In this document: positions 1 through 8,403 of the stretch, in pieces
Layout: the number at the start of each line of letters is the position of its first letter
Position numbering within the stretch: position 1 is the first letter of the stretch
From: SMYC01 sp965197495
GTDB taxonomy: Bacteria; Acidobacteriota; Vicinamibacteria; Marinacidobacterales; SMYC01
Reading direction: 5' to 3'
DNA: 64,000 bases
Assembly (NCBI GenBank): GCA_965197495.1
Contig: OZ240210.1
Span: 3,100,001-3,164,000, forward strand
Translations under genes and position numbers: made by a program
Notes under the pieces: model-generated
Databases searched by the model: none
The model's input: the letters and a program-made list of their open reading frames with translations, nothing else
What the model was told of the DNA's origin: nothing

Positions 1-151
1 CGATCACATTGCGTTTCTGAGGATCGGACAGGGTGCCCACGACCGGGCCGCGCTCGGCGGCCGTCGGAGCGCCCCAACGGATAGGGATAGGTTTCGTTTG
101 CCCAGGGTGTGAAGTGAGTTTGATGTGGCTAACCTGTTTCTTCGTTGACAT
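1..151 (-). CDS. GTP cyclohydrolase II-like protein, N-terminal part only
   Basis: The first 50 codons of a leftward gene that continues beyond the window edge. The start ATG at 149-151 is preceded by GGAG at a good ribosome-binding distance. The protein begins MSTKKQVSHIKLTSHPGQ and continues with IRWGAPTAAERGPVVGTLSD. From memory this resembles the N-terminus of RibA-like GTP cyclohydrolase II proteins of the uracil-catabolic (URC) type. The catalytic zinc site would lie outside the window, so the function is inferred only from the N-terminal pattern. Confidence 0.55.
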   Translation of the reverse strand, partial: MSTKKQVSHIKLTSHPGQTKPIPIRWGAPTAAERGPVVGTLSDPQKRNVI

Positions 152-169
152 TTAGCTCCATGATAGCAT

Positions 170-838
170 CTACGGCGTGGCCAAGACTCTGAGCAGCCGA
201 TCGGGCCAATCAGTGAAGATGGCGTTAACCCCGAGGCCGATGAGCCTCTCCATCTCGTTGATTTCATTGACCGTGTACACGGCGACGGGCCGCTCGAGCC
301 GGACCGCTTCGGGACTTATTTCCTCTTGAAGCTCGGCGTTGAAAAGCGACGCCGTGCGGATTTCCGGGTCGAGCTCCCGTGCCTTCGAAAGAGCTTTCGG
401 GTCGAAAGAGGAGATGACGACGGCGTCCTTCATGTCGAGCTCCTCGACGAGCTCGAGCGCCTTCGCGACGATCCCGTAGCCCACCGCCTCGGTCTTGATC
501 TCGACGTTCACGAGAATGCGGCCTTTCGCGAGACGCAACGCTTCCTCGAGCGTCGGGATGCGCTCGCCAGCGAACTCTGCCGAGAACCAGGAGCCCGCGT
601 CGAGTTTTTTGAGCTCGGCGAGCGTGAAAGCGGCGACTTCGCCTTCGCCATCCGTCGTCCGGTCGAGCGTGTCGTCGTGGATGACGACGACGCGGCCGTC
701 CCGGCGGACATGTTCGAGCTCGACGTGCTGTTGAGCGCCGACGTCGATCGCTTTATCGAACGCGGCGAGCGTGTTCTCCGGCGCAGCGCCGGAAAAGCCC
801 CGGTGGGCAATCACGCGCGTCGGGCCCCCGAGCTTCAT
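170..838 (-). CDS. Glycerophosphodiester phosphodiesterase
   Basis: GDPD-family TIM barrel of 222 residues, hydrolysing glycerophosphodiesters to glycerol-3-phosphate and an alcohol. The start MKLGGPTRVIAHRGFSG was chosen because GAGG sits just upstream; an in-frame ATG at 964 would add a hydrophobic leader and is less likely. Visible motifs are HRGFSGAAPENT, VVIHDDTLDRTTDG, VEIKTE and the C-terminal GVNAIFTDWPD. Two oddities: the usual E-L-D metal site reads E-L-E, and about 20 residues appear missing between SLFNAELQ and RPVAVYTVNE, which shortens the barrel. Activity is therefore uncertain. It ends just before the GTP cyclohydrolase-like start. Confidence 0.85.
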   Translation of the reverse strand: MKLGGPTRVIAHRGFSGAAPENTLAAFDKAIDVGAQQHVELEHVRRDGRVVVIHDDTLDRTTDGEGEVAAFTLAELKKLDAGSWFSAEFAGERIPTLEEALRLAKGRILVNVEIKTEAVGYGIVAKALELVEELDMKDAVVISSFDPKALSKARELDPEIRTASLFNAELQEEISPEAVRLERPVAVYTVNEINEMERLIGLGVNAIFTDWPDRLLRVLATP

Positions 839-963
839 GAAATCCTCGATCGGCTCAGTGATGACGACGAGCAGCAACAAAGCGGTAAACAGAATGTGCA
901 CATTGGTCTCCTTGACTCGCAGCCCTTGCGACAAAGAATACGTCGCGTACAGGGAGGAAGCCA

Positions 964-1290
964 ATGCCGCGCAAAGTCAATCGTCGTGAGTTCGTGAAGA
1001 GCAGTGTCATCGCGCCCGCCGCCATCGCCGGCGTGCAAACCCCCGATAACAATCCCGAAGAGAGCGGCATCGGCTACGGAGGCCTTCCAAACGCCGACGG
1101 CGTCGTGCAGCTTGACTCCTGCTGCATGGACGGAGCTTCGCACGCAACATGGGCGTGAAAGTCGAAGATGACTTGCGCTTTTTCGTCCTGAACAAGAAAG
1201 GCGAATATGCCGGGGTCGCGATGTACGCCTCGGGCGAGCAGGCCTGCGCGACCTGCGACGAGGAGCGCCCGCTCGAGGGGTTGATTAAAC
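964..1290 (+). pseudogene. N4-(beta-N-acetylglucosaminyl)-L-asparaginase remnant
   Basis: Both ends of a glycosylasparaginase-type gene survive without the middle. The 5' part has a good ribosome site (GGGAGGA) and encodes a Tat-like leader, NRREFVKSSVIAPAAIAG, followed by the family block GYGGLPNADGVVQLDSCCMD. Near 1145 the frame changes and the text jumps to a C-terminal block, NMGVKVEDDLRFFVLNKKGE. Intact family members have roughly 330-380 residues, so some 250 codons, including the catalytic threonine region, are gone. AT-rich sequence follows (1285-1400) with no recognisable gene. Confidence 0.7.
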
Positions 1291-1402
1291 AGCTACTAGT
1301 TATCTTATATCATCAATCTATATATGCCCCCTATATATGCCCCAATTTTGTTAGGTTCTGGTTCTTGACATACTCCTTACATTTACTTACAATCCTCCAG
1401 AC

Positions 1403-1863
1403 ATGGTAGCGCTACACCGCACGTTGCCGACGACGCTCGGCCACAAAATACGTCTCGACCCAACGCCAAACAAGAAGTCTACCTGCGGCGCGCCTGTGGC
1501 GTTTTTCGCTTCGTTTGGAATTGAGCTCTCGAGCGATGGCGGCAAGAATTCGAAGCGGGCGGCAAACCCTCGGGATTGTCTCTAAAGAAACAGTTCAACG
1601 CCATCAAGGGTGAGTATTTTCCTTGGGGTTTTGAAGTTACGAAGTATGCGGCCCAGCAACCGTTTCTTCATCTCCATTCTGCCTTCCGAAACTTTTTCGC
1701 CAAAAGGGCACGCTATCCACGGTTCAAGAGAAAGGGGGTGCATGACAGTTTCTATACGGTGAGCTTCACCGGAACTGAAGCCTGTGGAGAGGAACGCTCT
1801 GGCTTCGGAGCCGAAGTGAAACGATCCTTTGTGAAGCAGGAACCGGGGCTTGATCAGATTTGA
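1403..1863 (+). pseudogene. tnpB: TnpB (IS200/IS605 accessory protein) remnant
   Basis: Degraded RNA-guided nuclease gene of the TnpB type. Codons from 1403 give the N-terminal HTH region (LGHKIRLDPTP). A frameshift near 1460 moves to a second frame that reads QEVYLRRACGVFRFVWN, then an in-frame TGA replaces the expected Trp codon near 1519. The same frame continues KKQFNAIKGEYFPWGFEVTK and ARYPRFKRKGVHDSFY. It then jumps directly to the family tail GTEACGEERSG...VKQEPGLD. The RuvC-like catalytic centre is deleted. The DNA after the tail is where an omega-RNA/right end would lie, but no clean end is seen. Confidence 0.7.
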
Positions 1864-2037
1864 TCGGGTTTTGGAGAGCGGTTTTTGGACGGTTCGCCTC
1901 CGGATTGATGCCCGCTTGCCCGGGCGTTTCTACTGTACTAATATACATCTTTGGCTTAACGCCTTTGTTCGGTGGGTTTTGAAAGGTGCCCTCAACCCGC
2001 CACGGCCAAAGAACAGCTCAAACGAGGAGGTTTGCCT

Positions 2038-2316
2038 ATGGCGAATCGTAGTCGACAGACGTTCATCAAGCGTCAAAAAGAACGTGCACGTCAGGAGAAA
2101 CAGCGGATCAAAGCGGAAAGGCGGGTCCAGAGGAATACTGATCGCGTCAAATTGGACGCGTCTGGAGAGGACCCCGACCTCATCGGTATGGTTCCCGGCC
2201 CGCAGAAGCAGGCCTGGGAGCTCATGGACGTCCTCACGGACGCCGAGCGGTTGGCGATTGAAGAGGAGGAAGAAGCCGTTAAGAAAGAAGCAGAGAAAAA
2301 AGCCGCAGGTGGCTAG
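2038..2316 (+). CDS. Small basic conserved hypothetical protein
   Basis: A 92-residue protein starting MANRSRQTFIKRQKERARQE. The start is fixed by a strong ribosome site (GAGGAGG) 7 nt upstream. The N-terminal half is very rich in Lys/Arg and would form a highly basic helix; the C-terminal half is acidic (IEEEEEAVKKEAEKK) and contains the block EDPDLIGMVPGPQ. Similar short proteins occur in Acidobacteria as far as I recall, with no known function; nucleic-acid binding is a guess from the basic helix. It overlaps by 4 nt the convergent truncated gene. Confidence 0.65.
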   Translation: MANRSRQTFIKRQKERARQEKQRIKAERRVQRNTDRVKLDASGEDPDLIGMVPGPQKQAWELMDVLTDAERLAIEEEEEAVKKEAEKKAAGG

Positions 2317-2553
2317 TCTGCGGCTCCCGCCTTCTCGTAGACCGTCCGAATGACGACCGGATCCTTCATCCGGCCGAACTTGACGGTCAAAGTCATGATC
2401 ATTGTGGCCCCATCGGGCGAAAGCTCGAACTTGCTATCGATCTGACCGCGCTCCATTTTCTCTTCGATGACGATGGCGCTTCCTTTGAGCTCGGCGATCG
2501 TCTCGAGCTTCATGCCGTTTGGCGTCTCGCGCTTGTGCTTCTCGCCGTCTAGG
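2313..2553 (-). pseudogene. Conserved hypothetical, 5' end removed by IS insertion
   Basis: About 79 codons of the 3' end of a gene, from GEKHKRETPNGMKLETIAEL to VVIRTVYEKAGAAD and a stop at 2313. There is no start codon of its own: reading upstream runs straight into the right end of the IS copy at 2554. The encoded segment resembles small secreted beta-rich proteins seen in Acidobacteria, but I do not recognise a function. Its 5' half is not found at the other side of the IS, so DNA was lost there. Confidence 0.6.
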
Positions 2554-4437
2554 CGGACCTTCCACGGATGAACAAGCGTAAGTGTGGGCATCATTGGCTT
2601 TGTTTTTGAAGAGAGGTGTGTGTACTGCTTACATCGTGCGGGGGTTGATTTCGAGCAGGTTGAATGCTTTGTGCTGCAAGGGTGTGGGGCGAGTGATGCT
2701 GACGAAGGACAGGCCGCGGGCTTCGTTTTCGACCTGATTTTTCGTGACCGTAGCAAGATCAGAAAGAAGCGTTCTGAAACTGTGGACGGGCAACCCGTCG
2801 GGAGTCTTCTTGGTAGAAGCCTTTGCCTGGGCGGAGTCTGAAGGCGTTGCTGGGCTGACGATGGATGAGCGTTTGGCATGGGCACCGTCAGGGTCGTCGT
2901 CGTCAAACAAGATCGGGACGAGGGCTTTTCGCATGTGCCATTCCACGTAGTAGGCGAGCATGCAAAGAAAGATGTGAGCTCGAACTCGCTCAGCGTTGTA
3001 GTGATAGATGGGCCGTACTTTCAAATCCACGGTTTTGCAGCAACGAAAAGCGCGTTCAACGACTGCCAAGCCTTTGTAGGTCCTGACAGCTTCGTCTGCG
3101 GAGATGGCCTCTTCGGTGAGGCTTGTTCGGATGATATAGATGCCGTCGAGGGCCGCCTCACGCTCGATGTTTTCGTTGTCGCGCTCGAAGTCGAAGCCGT
3201 CGTCCGTAATGGTGTAGCGAAAGTGCTTGCCCATCTTGCTCCGAGCGAACACTCGACCCAATCGTATGCCGATGGTATCTTTGCCTCGCAAAGGACGTTG
3301 GTCTCGCTTCGTCGCTTTGCTAATCACTTCTAGCTTTGACTCCGTCGACACAAGCATCTCTTCTCGCTTCCGCGCCCGCTCGGTAGCAAGAAGAGGGTTG
3401 CGGCAGGCGATGAGTCGCTCACCAGGGAAGCTAGGATGATGGATCTCCGCTAGGTCGAGTTCATCGAACAGAGAAGGCTGCAGCATTCCGTCTTTTGCAA
3501 GTCGCTGAATCTGAGGGGCACGAAGTGAGCTGATCCACTCGAGACCTTCCTCCGGTCGAAGTTCCTCGCGAATCCGGGCTTCGGTGATCATCCCTCGGTC
3601 ACCTACGAAGACGATACTGTCAAGCTCAAAACGTTCTCGGACTTTGCGAATTTGGCTCCCCAGTGTTGCGGGATCTCCGGTGTTGCCTTCGAACACCTCT
3701 ACCCCGACCGGCCGACCATCACGCTCACACAGTAAGCCGAACACGACCTGCAACTTGTTTTTCTTGCCGTCTCTCGAGTAACCGAGCTTCGCCAGAGGGC
3801 ACGACCGACCTTCTACCCAAGTCGACGTCAAGTCGTAGAGAACCAGGCTGCCCTGCTGCAGATGGCGTTTCGCCAGTTTCTTCTCTATGGCTGCTTGGCG
3901 GCTCAAAAGCCAATCCAGGGAATCATACAACTCATCCTCGTTGGTGTCTTCAACTCCAACACACTCACCCAATGACGAAGTCAAGGTCTGTTTCGATAGA
4001 CCACGGGCCGTGGCCAACTTGGAGCCCGGCTCTACGATTCGCGCCACAATCATCGCCACGACGAGGTCACGCTCTCGGCGCTGGCGGCTATGGATGATTC
4101 GCTCGAGGCCAACTTTGCGCAGCGTTCCCAGCACGGCCGCAACATGTCCGTGAGGCTTGCTTCTGGTGATCTCGAACTGCTGAGCCTCACCCAAATCCAC
4201 GTTGCCCTTCAGCAACTGGCGAAGAGCTTCAATTCGCGCGGGCTTCCACTTCGAGATGTTGGCGACGGTCCTCGTTTTGGGCGCACCGCTTTCGCGGATG
4301 AGAATCGCTGGGGGCGAGTTGCGGTTCGGCACCTTGGCGATGTACATGCGCCGACTATACAGGATTAAATCAGTAAAATAACTGTTCTGTCACTATTACA
4401 TGCTTACATATTACATTTCGAACCGCCGCATCTGCTT
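2554..4437 (-). mobile_element. IS1634-type element, copy A, left end truncated
   Basis: This copy matches the two 1939-bp copies at 33482-35420 and 48436-50374 from the end CGGACCTTCCACGG (2554) up to CCGCATCTGCTT (4437). The final ~55 bp, including the second inverted repeat CCGGCGGAAGTTCCG, are missing. It therefore has no matching target duplication. Relative to the other copies it also has a 12-nt in-frame deletion near the transposase start and a 1-nt deletion in the upstream leader. The sequence beyond 4437 is unrelated to that before 2554, so a deletion or rearrangement occurred here. Confidence 0.85.
2629..4347 (-). CDS. IS1634-type transposase, copy A
   Basis: 572-residue DDE transposase of the IS4 superfamily, IS1634 type. 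Diagnostic blocks are YDLTSTWVEGRSCPLAKLGY, GYSRDGKKNKLQ, VFEGNTGDP, FVGDRGMI and the late EAALDGIYIIRTSL...VERAFRCCK region. It differs from copies B and C by loss of four residues after NSPPAILIRES, at the N-terminus and outside the catalytic core. The coding frame is otherwise intact. Without a second inverted repeat the element can hardly move by itself, but the protein could act in trans on copies B and C. Confidence 0.9.
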   Translation of the reverse strand: MYIAKVPNRNSPPAILIRESGAPKTRTVANISKWKPARIEALRQLLKGNVDLGEAQQFEITRSKPHGHVAAVLGTLRKVGLERIIHSRQRRERDLVVAMIVARIVEPGSKLATARGLSKQTLTSSLGECVGVEDTNEDELYDSLDWLLSRQAAIEKKLAKRHLQQGSLVLYDLTSTWVEGRSCPLAKLGYSRDGKKNKLQVVFGLLCERDGRPVGVEVFEGNTGDPATLGSQIRKVRERFELDSIVFVGDRGMITEARIREELRPEEGLEWISSLRAPQIQRLAKDGMLQPSLFDELDLAEIHHPSFPGERLIACRNPLLATERARKREEMLVSTESKLEVISKATKRDQRPLRGKDTIGIRLGRVFARSKMGKHFRYTITDDGFDFERDNENIEREAALDGIYIIRTSLTEEAISADEAVRTYKGLAVVERAFRCCKTVDLKVRPIYHYNAERVRAHIFLCMLAYYVEWHMRKALVPILFDDDDPDGAHAKRSSIVSPATPSDSAQAKASTKKTPDGLPVHSFRTLLSDLATVTKNQVENEARGLSFVSITRPTPLQHKAFNLLEINPRTM

Positions 4438-4571
4438 GATAACTCTTTTCGTTCGTTTGGCTAGGATGCATTCAAGAAAAGAGGAAAGCGAAAAAGGGGA
4501 ACGCAACATGACGAGACGAAACGTAACTTCGAAACTCATCTGGACGGCCATGGTCGGAGCCATGCTAGTCA

Positions 4572-5573
4572 GTGATCGACGGCAACGGCAAGGCCCTTTT
4601 TGCGACAGGAGCCGCGAGCCCGCCGGTCAGAAAGCCCGACGCCCGCGAAAAGCTGCTGACACTGGCGCGCTACTTCGGCCGGCCGCCCGAGCTCCGTGAG
4701 GCGCGCCGGCAGCTCGGGGGCGCGCGATGGGAGATCTACGTGCGGCATCGCTCCGGCTCTCTCGAGACTGTGGTGGCGAGGGCGCGCACGCGAAACCTTG
4801 CGGTGAGCTTCAGCGTGCTCGGACTTCTCGCCGCGAGCATGGTGCTTCTGAGCGCCTCGACGCGGAGAGCGACGGAGCTCAACGAACGCAAGATGGAGTT
4901 CGTCGCGGGCGTTTCCCACGAGCTCCGAACGCCAGTCGCGGTGTTGCGCTCGGCGGGACAAAACCTCGCGGACGGATCCGTGTCGGAACCAGACCAAGTG
5001 AAACGATATGGCAGGTTGATCGAGACCGAGGGTCGACGGCTGAACGATCTCGTCGAGCAAGTCTTGGAGCTTGCTGGCATCCAATCCAACAAGCTCCGCT
5101 ATCGGCGCGAGAACCTATCCGTGCGCGCGGTCGTCGAAGCCGCTCTCGAAGATTGTGAGGTCCTCCGGAAGGAAAAGGACGCTTCGATCGAACAGAGGCT
5201 CCCGGAGGACGACGTGGAGGTCGAAGGCGACGCCGATGCGCTGCGGCGCGCGCTCACGAACCTCCTCGTGAACGCCATCAAACATGGCGGTGAGGGCAAC
5301 GCGATCGTGGTGACGGTTGAGACGCACGGCGACAGGATCGCCATAGAGGTAGCCGACCGCGGTCCAGGCATACCGGAGGGCGACCGCGCCCATCTTTTCG
5401 AGACGTTCTATCGCGGCCGCCGCGCGCTCGATCGGCAGGTGCCAGGAAGCGGCCTAGGCCTGAGTCTCGTCGACCACGTTGCACGCGATCACGGCGGTAG
5501 CGTCGAAGTGGCGACCACCCCTTCTGAGGGAAGCACGTTCACACTTTGGATTCCCAAAACTGGGAATGCTTGA
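4572..5573 (+). CDS. Sensor histidine kinase, probably 5'-truncated
   Basis: 333 residues with one membrane segment (about 76-95), a HisKA dimerisation domain with the phospho-accepting His in GVSHELRTP (about residue 116), and a complete ATP-binding domain: N box NLLVNAIKHG, G1 DRGPGIP, F box FETFYRG and G2 GSGLGLSL. A periplasmic sensor normally sits between two membrane helices; only its end is present and no first helix precedes it. Upstream, 4510-4570 encodes a signal-like stretch (MTRRNVTSKLIWTAMVGAML) in another frame, apparently from a different gene joined at the truncated IS. The GTG start is provisional. The response regulator follows directly. Confidence 0.75.
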   Translation: MIDGNGKALFATGAASPPVRKPDAREKLLTLARYFGRPPELREARRQLGGARWEIYVRHRSGSLETVVARARTRNLAVSFSVLGLLAASMVLLSASTRRATELNERKMEFVAGVSHELRTPVAVLRSAGQNLADGSVSEPDQVKRYGRLIETEGRRLNDLVEQVLELAGIQSNKLRYRRENLSVRAVVEAALEDCEVLRKEKDASIEQRLPEDDVEVEGDADALRRALTNLLVNAIKHGGEGNAIVVTVETHGDRIAIEVADRGPGIPEGDRAHLFETFYRGRRALDRQVPGSGLGLSLVDHVARDHGGSVEVATTPSEGSTFTLWIPKTGNA

Positions 5574-6266
5574 CATGCGCGCGTCGAAGCGGATTCTCGT
5601 TGTGGAGGACGAGCCCGGCCTAGTGCTCACGCTCACCGATCGGTTGAAGGCCGAAGGCTACACCGTCGACGCGGTGAGCGACGGCGATGACGCGGTCGGA
5701 AAAGCCACGGGCGAGAGCTTCGACCTCATCATCCTCGACGTCATGCTGCCGGGAAAAACGGCTTCGATATATGTCAGGAGCTTCGCAAAGGAGGAATGGA
5801 GACCCCGATCCTGTTCCTTACAGCACGCGGCGAGATCACCGACAAAGTGGTAGGCCTGAAACTGGGCGGCGACGACTACTTGACGAAGCCGTTCGACATG
5901 CTCGAGCTCACCGCGCGCGTCGGGGCTCTTTTGAGGCGCTCGCCGGTCCAAGAAGAGACGTCACCGGAGCGCTTTCGATTCGGCGATGTGGACGTGGACT
6001 TCCGGAAGGCCGAAGTCACGCGACGCGGAGAGCCCGTTGATCTCTCCGCGCTCGAGTTCAAGCTCCTGCGCTACTTCATCGAGAACCGGGGCGCGACCCT
6101 CAGCCGCGACGAGCTACTGAACCGCGTGTGGGGCTACGATGCGATGCCGTACTCGCGCACCGTCGACGTGCACGTTTCGGGACTCCGGCAGAAGATCGAG
6201 GAGAACCCGTCCCGGCCGCAATACGTCATCACGGTGCATCGGCTCGGCTACAAGTTCGTTGGATAG
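5566..6266 (+). pseudogene. OmpR-type response regulator with -1 frameshift
   Basis: The receiver domain starts RILVVEDEPGLVLTLTDRL with the phospho-acceptor in IILDVMLPG. At about 5754 a run that should hold six A (GGAAAAAAC) has five, shifting the frame. From 5796 the correct frame resumes METPILFLTARGE, TKPFDMLELTARV, and a winged-helix domain ending VITVHRLGYKFVG. Adding one A restores a normal protein of about 233 residues. The start codon overlaps or abuts the kinase stop, so the pair is one operon. Homopolymer loss could be genuine or a sequencing error. Confidence 0.8.
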
Positions 6267-6281
6267 AGCTCTACTAGTTAG

Positions 6282-7961
6282 TTCCTGTCCAGAAACACCA
6301 TAACTTGTGGTGTGCGAGAGACCTACCGAAGATGTGGGTATTATACGTTTTCGGAAGGGGCTTCGTGGGGTTGAGAGCGAATGAAAATCTTGGACGAAAC
6401 GAGAGGCGAATTGTTAGCAATCCATGGCTATAAGGGGCGGAAGAGTAATAGTTGTTATCATAATAAGTGTCTTGCCATCATCAGTAGGTTGCAGGTGATG
6501 ATGGAACTCCATACGTACGATTTAAAAGAAGGCAATGAGCGCCATGTGCATCGGTCGAGACCAAAGACTCGTTTCAAGAACGAAATGACGCCTTCGATTC
6601 CGCAGCGAAATCGCCGCAGGCGTTGATAGACCCAGGAACTCTTGACCATATCGGTCACCGCGAAATGAGCCTTGGTAAAGGCAACATCTTCAACTCCCTT
6701 GCCTTTGATGGCTTCCAAGTTTGCCTTTGAAGAAAACGCGCCATCGTAGGCAACCTGGCGCGGGGCCCGTTCGTAGAGTTCGACTTGACGGTCGATCATG
6801 GTTTCCGCGAGAGTTGAATCGGACGGATTCCCATCCAAGATCACGCAATCCAAAATCATCGAGGACGAGCCACCAGTCATACACACCTTGTGGCCGTAGA
6901 GAGTCTCGCGCCGATCTTTGCGAATAATGTCGGTGTGTTCTTCGAAGATAGAAACGACCTTTTCCTCCGCAGGCACACGCTCTTCGTCGATCACTCGGCG
7001 TTGGGTTTGGTTGATGACTTTCTTGGTGAGGACGAGAAAGTGCTCAAAATCCGCGGCGATCCTCTCCGCGCTCGCTCGCTTCACCGGCTCGGTCAAGCCC
7101 GACTCTTCCAACTGTGCTGCAACGCGTTGAGCGGAGCGATAGGTTTCTTCCGTCACCTTCAGTAGATCTCGATAGACGCCACGCCTTTGTTGCTTATCCT
7201 TCGCGTTCAGAACTCCCAGTCGACGTCTCTTCGCTCGACGCGTTCGATTGCCGAAGACCACTACTGTACCCAGCAGTTCGCGAGCTCGGCACATCACGCG
7301 AGTGAGAACCCGAACACAGTCATAAAGAAGCTCGGAGTCTGTAGGCGGATGAATGTTTGATTCCACTACCGTGCAGTCCACTCGTACTTTTCTTCCCTTT
7401 TCGATCCCAGCATCCTCGGCAACGCTCACCAGCTCTCGGTTGATCTGCTCCAGCGTTTCGAACTTCACGGCTTTGATGTTTGCTGCTAGGGTCGACTTCG
7501 ACGGGGTCGGCTCTATGATGCCGAGCTGGCAAAACGTCCGATAGCTTCGAGAGTCTGCCAAGTGAAACGCCAGCTCCCGATAGGTGAACTGATTCAGCTG
7601 CTTCACCAACAACGCCCGGAGAACCTGCTCCGCGCTCATTCCCCCACGACCAACATCGCTCCCTGCCGGTGGGGTGACCGACCTTAGGTCTTGCAGTACC
7701 AGCTCATTGAGCTTAGGATGGGCATCGAGTAGCGACGAGATCGTTTCGAGCTCGCGTGCGTGCTCCAGCTCCAGCCAGGGCTCACGTAGATTTGGCTGTG
7801 GGTTGATCGTTTTTCGCATTTAGGGCTGGTCTCCTTTGGAGTTAAGTCATTTAGAATCGGATGTTTTCAACGACACGATCCTAATCGACACCCCCTCAGA
7901 AGACTAGCCCTAATTTGTGATTTCTCCTTTTTTCTCAATCCCTTACAGGCTTCAGGACGGG
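6282..7961 (-). mobile_element. ISNCY-type insertion sequence
   Basis: A 1680-bp element bounded by a 10-bp direct repeat TACTAGTTAG at 6272-6281 and 7962-7971, taken as target duplication. The ends carry weak inverted repeats (left TTCCTGTCCAGAA, right in reverse ACCCGTCCTGAA). It contains one transposase gene read leftwards. It lies immediately 3' of the response-regulator stop codon, so it does not break that gene. The exact length of duplication versus end sequence cannot be settled from a single copy. Confidence 0.7.
6458..7819 (-). CDS. ISNCY-type transposase
   Basis: 453-residue transposase beginning MRKTINPQPNLREPWLELEH. It has the N-terminal DUF772-like block (AEQVLRALLVKQLNQFTYREL, SRSYRTFCQLG), then RKVRVDCTVVESNIHPPTDS, holding the first acidic residue of the DDE fold, and LYGHKVCMTGGSSSMILDCV, followed by a C-terminal GIEGVISFLKRVFGLDRCTW region with the Glu. 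The reading frame is intact and uninterrupted. It is the only gene of the 1680-bp element. Confidence 0.85.
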   Translation of the reverse strand: MRKTINPQPNLREPWLELEHARELETISSLLDAHPKLNELVLQDLRSVTPPAGSDVGRGGMSAEQVLRALLVKQLNQFTYRELAFHLADSRSYRTFCQLGIIEPTPSKSTLAANIKAVKFETLEQINRELVSVAEDAGIEKGRKVRVDCTVVESNIHPPTDSELLYDCVRVLTRVMCRARELLGTVVVFGNRTRRAKRRRLGVLNAKDKQQRRGVYRDLLKVTEETYRSAQRVAAQLEESGLTEPVKRASAERIAADFEHFLVLTKKVINQTQRRVIDEERVPAEEKVVSIFEEHTDIIRKDRRETLYGHKVCMTGGSSSMILDCVILDGNPSDSTLAETMIDRQVELYERAPRQVAYDGAFSSKANLEAIKGKGVEDVAFTKAHFAVTDMVKSSWVYQRLRRFRCGIEGVISFLKRVFGLDRCTWRSLPSFKSYVWSSIITCNLLMMARHLL

Positions 7962-7971
7962 TACTAGTTAG

Positions 7972-8008
7972 ACAGATGCTGCGAGCCAAGCGATCCCGTG
8001 GGGAAAAT
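7972..8008. other. Short host remnant between two IS elements
   Basis: About 37 bp between the ISNCY target repeat and the start of the inverted IS fragment. Read leftwards it encodes YFPHGIAWLAASV and a stop, which could be the tail of a lost gene. It is too short to name. Confidence 0.3.
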
Positions 8009-8247
8009 ACCCGGTTGCTCCGGCGAAGCGCTCCGAGGCCGCCCTGCGCAAGATACAAACCAAGAAGCTTGACGATGGGAGTCGAGCTTCCAGCTTCCGC
8101 ACGCTGCTGCGCCTTCTCAGCAACATCGTCCGAAACAAATGTCGGCGACCGGAAGCCGGACCCGACGAGCCCACCTTCGATGTCACGACAACTCCGGACT
8201 CGAAACAGCAGAGAGCCTACGACCTGCTCAAAGGTATCACCGTGTAG
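8009..8247 (+). pseudogene. Detached 3' end of the type D transposase gene (inverted)
   Basis: The plus strand here encodes the C-terminal part of the type D transposase, starting VAPAKRSEAALRKIQTKKLD and ending DLLKGITV with stop at 8245-8247. The same protein end occurs in the other type D copy at 36302-36542. Here it has been flipped away from its gene, which now reads into unrelated sequence. It has no start and no ribosome site. Confidence 0.75.
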
Positions 8248-8403
8248 ACAGAAGCCAGCACCATTGATTCCAACTATCTCATTGGATCAACACCGGATCT
8301 TGGCTTTTTCAGCCAGGAACTTCAGGCTACACGACGCGGAATCACCGTGAATCGCGTTCGCGGGCGCGACCGCATCTCTTTCGCAGGCGCCGATGCCGGC
8401 GGC

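Noticed and set aside
326..997. 223-codon frame on the plus strand opposite the phosphodiesterase
   Set aside because: The opposite strand carries clear GDPD motifs; this frame has no recognisable features.
2313..2906. Single open frame of 197 codons joining the truncated gene and the IS end
   Set aside because: The frame only happens to stay open across the IS boundary at 2554; the first two thirds are out-of-frame transposase sequence.
6381..6626. 81-codon frame at the left end of the ISNCY-type element
   Set aside because: It overlaps the transposase C-terminus on the other strand; no ribosome site and no family.
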